From Lepraria neglecta (lineage: Eukaryota > Ascomycota > Lecanoromycetes > Lecanorales > Stereocaulaceae), in the NCBI GenBank assembly GCA_033220425.1, contig CM065647.1:1488001-1552000 (forward strand): a stretch of DNA of 64,000 nt. Reading direction: 5' to 3'. Below the pieces are notes generated by a model. That model was given only the letters and a program-made list of their open reading frames with translations, was not told the DNA's origin and made no database searches. A program made the translations under genes and the position numbers. Shown here in pieces: positions 56,540 through 64,000 of this stretch; the first letter of the stretch is position 1, and the number at the start of each line of letters is the position of its first letter.

Positions 56540-57036
56540 GGGAATAGGATCGCTGGGAAAGAGAGCTCCTTTCTGACCTTAGCGCAGAAGGGGACAAGAG
56601 CCCCCCACCCCAGCCCGCAATTTGCTTTATGCAAGACAATGTAGCTCGTCCGCTTACGATAGTTTTCTCCGTGTTCATAAATGGGGCTTTGCAGAGCTCG
56701 GTCGATTTCAGCTGCTCTGGGTGAATACCGAGACGTCCATCAAACATAAGCACATTCAGTTTCTCGTTCTTCATGCTTCTCCCCAGCACCCCACAAATCC
56801 ACCCGGATCTCCTGAATCCCCTTCAGCTTTCCCGCAAATTCCATATGACTCTCCCCTTCTCTCCGCATCCTCTCTCTCAATACCTCCAGACTTCATCCCA
56901 CGAGCCCACCACATCTCAAAGCCTCTCTCCTCCCTCACCGTCCCTATTCCTGCCGTTCAATTGAAACACCGGCATCTCAACCAGCCCCGTACAAACACAC
57001 ATCGAAACCACAACCGGCACGAATCTGAATACAAAC
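56540..57036. other. Intergenic with a CT-rich leader
   Basis: From 56770 to 57036 the plus strand is strongly C/T-rich and ends in an ACAAACATGG start context, as in many fungal promoters. Confidence 0.45.
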
Positions 57037-57297
57037 ATGGCAGGCAAAGCCGACCCAGAACACGAATTCGTCGCCAGACCAGTACAGAGAGTGTGCGGCA
57101 CACATCATGAAAATGAGCTAGCATTGGTGCAATACGAGGAAGCAGGCGGCTGGTATGGGCTGAGATTCAGGATCGGGGTTGGCCTTCGGTTTCGGGACGT
57201 CGAGCGTTTTGGCTTTTTGTGGGCTGGTGCTGGCGGGTGGGGAGGCGGAGCCCATTTGATTTCTCGTGGTAGTGGCAGGTGGTTAGGCGGTGTTTGA
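57037..57297 (+). CDS. Possible small gene, 86 aa, unrecognised
   Basis: The ATG at 57037 has a strong fungal context (ACAAACATGGC) after a pyrimidine-rich leader. The product begins MAGKADPEHEFVARPVQRV with Cys-Gly-Thr-His and then becomes Gly/Phe/Trp-rich. No domain, signal peptide or membrane helix is seen. The second half may be an unspliced intron. Low support. Confidence 0.35.
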   Translation: MAGKADPEHEFVARPVQRVCGTHHENELALVQYEEAGGWYGLRFRIGVGLRFRDVERFGFLWAGAGGWGGGAHLISRGSGRWLGGV

Positions 57298-57885
57298 GTG
57301 CACTGCTTGCTCTGAGGCGCTGGCGGGAGGGATTTATAGGTCGGATGCTGATTGTGGCGGCTTTTGGTTGATGGTGAATTAGTGGGCTTGCACTTGCACT
57401 TGGTGATGTATGTAATAGCACGGAGAAGCAAGATGTTTTTTTTCCTTTGGGACATGCTACTCCTTGCATGAACCGAATGAGTGAGCTGCATACCCACGAC
57501 ACGCGATAGCAAAAGTTCATAGACATACTCTCCTTGACCGTTTCGCGGGCGTTGTGTGTGCTAATACGAGCTCAAAGGGGTCGTGGAAAACTTGCTATTG
57601 TACCAGGACAGTGGAATTCATCGAGGGCCAACCTGAGCTCCAAATCTTTGAAAGCGGGGCGTTTCGGCGAGGTCGCTGAGCACTGATCGTCATGATCGGC
57701 GCTCAATTCTACCCTGAGAATCGTATCAAATACTCAATTTGTATTACTACCCTACCTTTTTCTCCAGTCATGCATGCAATTCTGTCATCAATAGTTCATA
57801 GTCAACATATGCCCCCAAGCCTGCGCAATATTGACAGAAACTGCCAACTCCTGGCTAAAATTCAGTTTCATGAGCAGTGCAACGC
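57298..57885. other. Intergenic, 3' flank of PHO81
   Basis: AT-rich 3' flank. A 135-codon minus frame overlapping the small gene (57105-57512) is low-complexity and is not called. Confidence 0.4.
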
Positions 57886-60800
57886 CTACATGTCAATCAT
57901 TTCGTTGAATCTTAGGACGCCATTACCCCTCAATATGCCATCCACGCCTTCGGGCATCCGGTATGCGCGGGCAGCACTACCACCTGATGCATTCTCTTCT
58001 GAAGTATCGGTAACGAGGACAAGACCAGCGACTTTGATTGATTCAATCAGGGAGGGAACCATGTTCTGCATGAACATGAGTGAACAGTCTCGGACAGAGA
58101 GTATTGAAAGGGAATGAGGAGGATGCTTAGCTTACCAGTAGTCTTGAGCTGCACACCAGACCCATGAAGTTGTTGCTTTGTGCAATCCGCACGGCTTCCT
58201 TAACAGACATGGAATGATGACCATTGCTTGCGACCGCTGGACCGAGGCCTCTAATGCCAGGCTTTGGTGCTTCTCGCTTCGCTCCAAGGTCGTTGCATAA
58301 TAAGACTGGATCTATAGATCGATTAGCTCGAAAGATTCTAATTTCGGTATGATTTTGAGAACCCACAATTTGGTTGCTTCCAGTTGAGAGCGGTGCAGAT
58401 GTCTGGATTGTAAGAAGTGAAAACGATCGACCTCATGAAGTCCGGATTTTGCTCTTTCGTTGCCCGGGCGTGATCAAAGACGTCTTTCAAGATTGTGTCA
58501 GCATAAATGTTGATGTTTTGGCTAGGACTCAGGCCAAGAGCTCGTTCCTGTGCGATCGTTGGAAAGAGCGCTTGGATATCCACATGAATGTTGGTAGGAA
58601 GCGAAGCAAGTACATCTCGCAGTGAGACGAACGACATGGCGAGCGCTTGATGAATCTGGGGTATATCGTTGACTGTCTTGTCCTCGAGCTCTTCCAAGAC
58701 CTCATCACCATTCCCATATTGAGTCCCTAGTGAAATGTATTGCTCATGGCTCATCCTAGCGATTGGGAACTCGATGCCATGATGATTGATGGACCATCTT
58801 GGGTAGAGCACAGGTACGCCATCGCTCGTTAGTTGCACGAAGAGTTGAACATAGTCGCCCGACAGACTAGAGCCTGTGATGAATGCGCTTGGATGGCTAT
58901 CAAGCTGACTGGTAGCCCTCCAGTAAGTGGCGAAATGGGTGATATCGAGCGGTATTCCGTGGAACGGCTTGATAACCTGGAAGTTGAAGCTGATCTGGCC
59001 AATGGCTCGTAGTCGTGGATCGAACAATGGTAGACAGCATTGACCACAGCTGTTCGCTATAGCGCTAAAGAGGTTGGGTAGGGCCACACTTTTGGCTATG
59101 ACTTTAGATCCGAAAGTGGGGAAGATATCGAAGTCGATTGCAAAGGAGTCTAGGCTGTCTATCTGAAATGAAATGATCTTGAAGTCTTCCTGTATTGGAA
59201 GCATTATGTTCCGGGGTATCACGTCCGAGGATTTAGAAGATATCGTAAGTCGTGCGGCTGGGTATTTACTGTCATGATAAAATACTATCGCGTCGGAGCC
59301 TGCAGCTTCGAAACTCAACTGTATGAATGTTTTGTTGTCAAGGAAATTATGACCGTAACGGCGAAGCGGGATTATGGGTGGTGGGAGAGATAAGTCTGGG
59401 ATACCATCTGCATCTAATGGAACGGGAGCTGAACTCGCTGGAACTGGAGAGATGGTGTGCTGTGCAGTCGATATGGGGACGTCCATAACTCCAGCGTCGG
59501 TCGAACTTAGGAGCTTAATGCATTGCATATGGCCTTCCCAGGTTGCGTAGTACATAGCTGAGAAGCCCTTCTCATCTAAAATCTCAACGTCCACATCTCT
59601 CTCCAGCAGAGTTCGAATGCAGTCCACACGGCCTTCGGATGCAGCATGAAAGAGAGGCGTCCACTGATAGAGCTTGTCGCGTTGGTCCAAGTCTGCACCA
59701 TAGTGTTCCAACATCAGAAGAGTATCTGGGCTCTGACCTGATCGGGCAACAAGATGCTGTGGAAAGAGACCTTCTGCATCCGGGAGCAGTTTTGCTTGCT
59801 TTTCCAGTAGCAGTTTCGCAATCTCCACAGATCCGTACTGGCATGCCAAATTTAAGGGAACATGATCCGACTCGCTTTCCGGATCTATACGAGCACCGTA
59901 TGCGAGAAGCTGTTGGGCGCAAGGCAATTCGTGATGAACAATGGCGTGTATCAGAGGCGTGAAGTTATCGTGATCCAAATTGTCGATAGTCCTTGGCCCA
60001 CTCTCCAGTAGTGCTTGGGCTAGTATGACGCGGCCGTATATACAAGCGTAATGCAATGGTGTCCTCCCGTAAACATCCACTCGCGTCAAGTCAACATTGC
60101 TTCGTAAGGCAGCGTTCAGCACAGGACTTCGACCGGAGATAGCAGCTTCATGTAGGCAGTTCCTCTCGTTGATCTCATCTTCGGCGTGCATATCCACAAA
60201 TCCGCTCTGTAATAGGATATCCAGCGTCTCATCAGGAGCCTCCGCGATCGCAGCCAAGAATATCCGTGTGAACCTTTCTCTAGCATCGGGAGATCCTCGC
60301 AGCCGGGAAATCCAATCTTGAAGCACCATTCGATTCCCCGTGTTTGCAGCATGTAGTATCTGCGAATCTGTGTCGCTGTTATCTGTACCGATGGACTGGC
60401 CGGTCACTGTATGCTCTGCAGGTGTGCTCGAGTCATATTGGACCTTCTCCCCCTCAGCCCAAGCACCGAGCTCCAGAAGACTGGTTGTGGCTTGGTCTGA
60501 AAGATCACTGATCACATCGCGGTTGAAGCATGGCTGGACTTCAACGGCACGAGATAGATATAGCTCCTTGGTCCGGGACTATGAGAGGGGTCAGCCGAAG
60601 CTGAGCGACGGAAAGTCGAGAACAGCGGACCTTTGAGGTTTTGTCCCACTATCAACAGTTAGCATGTACTAGGGGGATATTCCATCACACAGCTGGTTAC
60701 CCACTTTCTTCAGGATCTTTGAAAAGGCAGTAGCATTGAGCTCAATGAATTGCTGGCTGGTCATCAGTCTTGCCATCAATCAAGAGTGTCTGTTTACACC

Positions 60801-61467
60801 AACCTGTAATTTGTTCAGGTCATTTCCAAACTGCTGAAAGCCTTCTTCGAGGGTTATGAAGCTTGCTGATATTTTCGAGGCTGTTCCGCTCCTTGCCTGC
60901 ATCACTCTCTTCTTGTCCAGAAGAGTCTTAAGGCGAAGCTTGAGCTGCTAGGAGTTTAGCGATGGTTCCATCGACGTATTATCGTAGAGAAAACCTCAGC
61001 CTCCTTCTGGAGGTAGAATGCATTGACTTTCTCGAGTTCTCGTTCCTGGTCGAGTGAGCGTGCTACCATGGCATGTCGATTGGAGGGGTGGTCCTACCAA
61101 TCTGAAGAAGAAGGTCGCCTTATTTGCCTGCAGGGAAGCCTGAGGGTCAAGGGTCTCGGGGGCATTTTGTGTAGCATTTTGGGGAAGGAGGGTTGGTGTA
61201 GCGCTCAGCTGCTTAATGAGCTACTTCAGCGTCAGTGGCGTCATCCACACTTCCGAGTGGGTATCCGAACCTTTTTGAGGGCCTTGTAGTTGACAAAGCT
61301 TGCGGCGTACTCAGGAATGTCGAGTTGCCGTTTCTGTAGATGCTTGCCAAACTTCCTGAAGGTTGGGCTCGGGGTCAGGCTTTGGCAATGATTTTTCAGG
61401 TTTCGGAGCTACAGCGCAGCAGAAGCTTATTGATGTTTCAAGAGAATAAGAAATTCTGCACGTACAT
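57886..61467 (-). CDS. PHO81 (nuc-2): PHO81 / NUC-2: SPX-ankyrin-GDPD phosphate-signalling regulator
   Basis: SPX domain: KFGKHLQKRQLDIPEYAASFVNYKALKKLIKQLSA (about 61200-61355), then ERELEKVNAFYLQKEAELKLRLKTLLDKK, QFIELNATAFSKILKKWDKTSKSRTKELYLSRAVEVQPCFNRDVI. From 60515 a long exon has six or so ankyrin repeats (RNCLHEAAISGRS, GRTPLHYACIYGRV, NFTPLIHAIVHHEL, HVPLNLACQYGSVEIAKLLLEK, QWTPLFHAASEGRVDCIRTLLER, GFSAMYYATWEGHMQCIKLL). A GDPD-like C-terminus ends at 57886 (GVLRFNEMIDM). Pho81 binds inositol pyrophosphates via SPX and inhibits the Pho80-Pho85 CDK when phosphate is low; NUC-2 is the Neurospora orthologue. Eight or so introns. The start codon is split: AT at 61466-61467 and G at 61355, with a 110-bp intron (GTACGT...CTTCAG) between. 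Total about 1,030 residues, within the usual range. Confidence 0.93.
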
Positions 61468-62392
61468 GGTTGTTGAAGGCAGCTTGAGGGCCGGACGGAA
61501 AGTTGCAGAGGATTGAAGGTCGTAAGAAGGTGGGAAAAGGTAAGACAAGCGATTGTTCTAGCCAAGCATATTCGACGCCATGCTTGAGAATGAACAGGGG
61601 GAATAGATGGAGAGTCCCAACGCAACGGTCGTGCTTTAGACCCAGAAACTGCAGCTAAGGTGGAATGATATGTCTGCGCTTATCGTGTCAGGGCCACTCT
61701 CCCACTGCTTCATTTCTACGACTTTGAACACCATCGAACCCAAAAACCATGTCTACCCCACCTGTTCCCAACGTGGGGCAATTCTGCTCTCTTGACATCG
61801 CTTTGGAGAGAACATTTGAGTCAGTGGCTGGATAGAAGGCTCAAACCAATCACCTACCAAGGTCAAGGGGCGTGCTCGCTAAGAAAACACACTTTCAAGA
61901 CTTTTACCCGCGGCGGAAAGTTTTCTTCTAGGTACCCTTTTAGCCGGCTTGGAAGAATGTCTATAAAACGTGCACAATAATGGCATTTACAATTTATAAT
62001 GGCAAAATCGTGGGTGAATGGTAACTTAAGTGAAATTAAATTATGGTTGGCAGACGACTAGTCTTCTAATATATACATGGGTTGTCAAGACATCGTTCAT
62101 CCGGGCCCTAATGTCTCACTATTGTCCTCCCGCTAAATGCGAGTTCAAAAGTACAAAGGAAATGTCCAATGAGAGCTGACTTTTGCCATGTGCATATAGG
62201 GAAGCTGAGTGGCCCTGAAACAAATATGGAGAATCCACGTAAAATGTCTGCAATGTCGGCCCGGGATGATGCGAGAATGATACTGTAGACAAGGATCGTG
62301 GTAGGTGCAAACGACTGGTATCCCGTGTGAACCAAAGCTGCCAAATCCCCTGTGACCAGAACGCCGCAACGGCCGTTAAAAACAATATTCGA
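61468..62392. other. Intergenic, PHO81 promoter side
   Basis: The PHO81 5' leader and upstream region, and the 3' flank of the membrane-protein gene. AT-rich near 62000-62060. No gene is supported. Confidence 0.5.
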
Positions 62393-63688
62393 TTAAAAGT
62401 TCTGTGCAATGCCCGCATTCCCTTGCTGGGGAATAATTGATGGGTTCTCGATGCGTGTGTTCCTCCTGGCTTGCACGTCTCGAATGACTGGCTGGCCACC
62501 ACCGTAACTTCCATCCCCATATGGTCCGTGCTGCGGCATGCCTTCGTCGTAGTAGAGCCCATCGTTGTAGTATTGCTGCCCTGGAGCACCTCCTGGAATG
62601 GCACCTTCGCCAGAAGTGTCCGATCTATGTGCGCCGGAATAGGCTGAAGAAGCGTTCGAAGGTCCTCTGTGGATATCTTGGCGGTTGCCATTTGATGGCA
62701 CGGCGCCGAGAGCTCCAATGGTCTCGGAGTCATCGCTCAATGGTCGACCATTGGGCGGACTTCCGACCAGAGGGTCCCCAGACTGCACGCCTGAGCTTTT
62801 GTCGGTTCCAGCTGTTGGTGAGCCGTTGTAACGTCCGTTGTCGCTACCGCTCGTAGATCTCGCGACACCAATAGCTCCTGCACCACTCGATAGTGTCGTA
62901 GATGGCTTCCTCGCCGATGTAGTAGCCGTTCCCCAGCCACGATATCCTGCCCCATCAGTTTCTCGCATCTCAGAAGGCTCATCCCCGACACTGCTCGCAC
63001 CTCCAACGATGACAGGCAGTGTAGGGTCGTGGTTTGGGTTGAACCCATACTCTTCTACCTCCTTTCGTCGAAGCTCCTCCGCCTCCTTTCGCTGCCTACG
63101 TTTGCGCCATAGGAAAAGAGCAGCGATGACAATCAAGGCGACAGCAACGACTGGTACAACGACGGCTACTGCAATCTTTCCGCCTGCAGACAGACCTGAA
63201 GTTGTCGAGGGAATAGCCCCAGCGGTTGCAAGAGCAGCCGAACCAGACGTGGAAGACGATGACTTCGAGCTGCTTGAACTTGGCGTTGTTGTGTCGGTAG
63301 GGAATACTGGGTTCGATTGGGTGGATGTAACAATAATTGTTTCCGGTGCTGACTGGGCGTTGCCGGCTGCATCGGTCGATGCTGGTAATACAGATGTGAT
63401 AACGTGTGTAGAAGGTGGTGCCTGTGGCTGTGTTAAGACAGCGACGGGGGCAGTAGTTGGTTCAGGTGTGCTGAGCGTGACATCTGGAGAAGTGACCGAG
63501 GTAAACGATGTGAAGGTCAATACGGGTGTGCTGACAAGGACACTGCTAGAATGTGGTGAATCCGTTGTGAAGATGGACGATGAAAATGGCGCTGCGGACA
63601 CCACTGACCATATTCAGAAACTGCGACACATAGGATAGTCAGATGCTTTACCTGTTGAATTCCCTCCCGTAGCTGGGACGGCGGCCAT
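62393..63688 (-). CDS. Ser/Thr-rich single-pass surface protein (Mid2/WSC-like layout)
   Basis: Exon 1 starts at the ATG at 63688 (MAAVPATGGNST). A 46-bp intron (GTAAAG...TGGTCAG, about 63605-63650) leads to exon 2, which ends IPQQGNAGIAQNF at 62393. The ectodomain (~150 residues) is Ser/Thr/Pro-rich and would be heavily O-mannosylated. Then SAGGKIAVAVVVPVVAVALIVIAALFLWRKRRQRKE: Gly-rich approach, membrane helix and basic stop. The ~210-residue tail is Gly/Ser/Asn-rich with Tyr repeats (YYNDGLYYDEG). This layout is common in fungal cell-wall-stress sensors. No classical signal peptide precedes the ectodomain, so the helix may act as a reverse anchor. No Cys-rich WSC domain is present. Exact family not assigned. 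Confidence 0.75.
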
Positions 63689-64000
63689 CTTGATGATAGA
63701 TTAGAAAGAGGGTGTGAGTTGATGATTATCGTATTCGAGAGAGCGGAGAAATCCCCGAGTCGAGAATAAGCGGAGAAGTGGAGAAACCAAGAGACAACAA
63801 CTCAATGCGTCTCAGGAACGATGATGTGTGATATTTGAGATGGCTTTCGATGGCGGTGACACCTGAGGTCTGTATTTCGCGATTGCCGTCTCAGCCTGTC
63901 CTTTGGTGCGTTGTCCAATTGGCTTAGCTCTTTCTCTTTCCGAAACACCCCCTAAAAGGTCCCTGCGAGGCGACGGCGATGGCGAACGCGTCCTGCTAAT
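63689..64000. other. Promoter region at the right edge
   Basis: Upstream of the Ser/Thr-rich membrane-protein gene. A GC-rich stretch at 63945-63995 is seen. No further gene can be supported before the window ends. Confidence 0.5.

Noticed and set aside
57105-57512. Pro/Ser/Lys-rich minus-strand frame
   Set aside because: Low-complexity complement of a G-rich plus-strand stretch; no start context.
1-64000. Biosynthetic gene cluster or CRISPR-like array
   Set aside because: No polyketide synthase, NRPS, P450 or regulator grouping, and no regularly spaced repeats with unique spacers; the 80-bp and 60-bp repeats are simple two-copy tandems.

Overview
This is a gene-dense stretch of a filamentous ascomycete genome (Pezizomycotina). 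The evidence is short GT-AG introns of about 45-110 bp inside almost every multi-exon gene, CT-rich promoters, and recognisable orthologues of fungal housekeeping genes. The mix of expanded F-box-like families and decayed accessory genes fits a Leotiomycete/Helotiales-type genome, but that placement is inference. No rRNA, tRNA or CRISPR array was found.

Layout. 0-24 kb is mostly conserved core: exportin-1/CRM1 (minus, its last part beyond the left edge), a secreted expansin-like protein, an unrecognised two-exon gene, a SKG6/TOS2-like single-pass membrane protein, a CCDC25/Jlp2 homologue, an eight-exon mitochondrial carrier, a DUF2293 nuclear-type protein, a LYR/DUF1763 small mitochondrial protein, and a small multi-pass membrane protein. 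24.5-35 kb is an accessory island: two large decayed genes (a secreted/membrane protein and a multi-pass membrane protein), a 1.1-kb inverted-repeat element carrying an 80-bp tandem duplication and an odd set of intron-like motifs, the intact COA1 gene, and a decaying Myb/SANT gene. 36-51 kb returns to functional genes: a CHY/RING ubiquitin ligase, an F-box-like gene with a frame problem, an F-box-like gene with a C2H2-like knuckle, the PP1 inhibitor YPI1, a secreted aspartic protease, an unrecognised gene, and a double-repeat DUF3072 protein. 51.9-56.6 kb is a second zone of recent decay: a BTB gene with one stop, and two tandem paralogues of the 42.7-kb F-box-like gene, each with one disruption, around a relic on the other strand. 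57-64 kb ends with a small ORF, PHO81/NUC-2 (SPX-ankyrin-GDPD) and a Ser/Thr-rich single-pass surface protein.

Function and novelty. Core genes cover nuclear export, phosphate signalling, PP1 control, cytochrome oxidase assembly and cell-surface sensing; there is no biosynthetic cluster. The most interesting points are the PHO81 start codon split by an intron, the 30-31 kb element whose putative introns share one motif, the transition-only differences between duplicated units (RIP-like), and the young pseudogenes broken by a single change.
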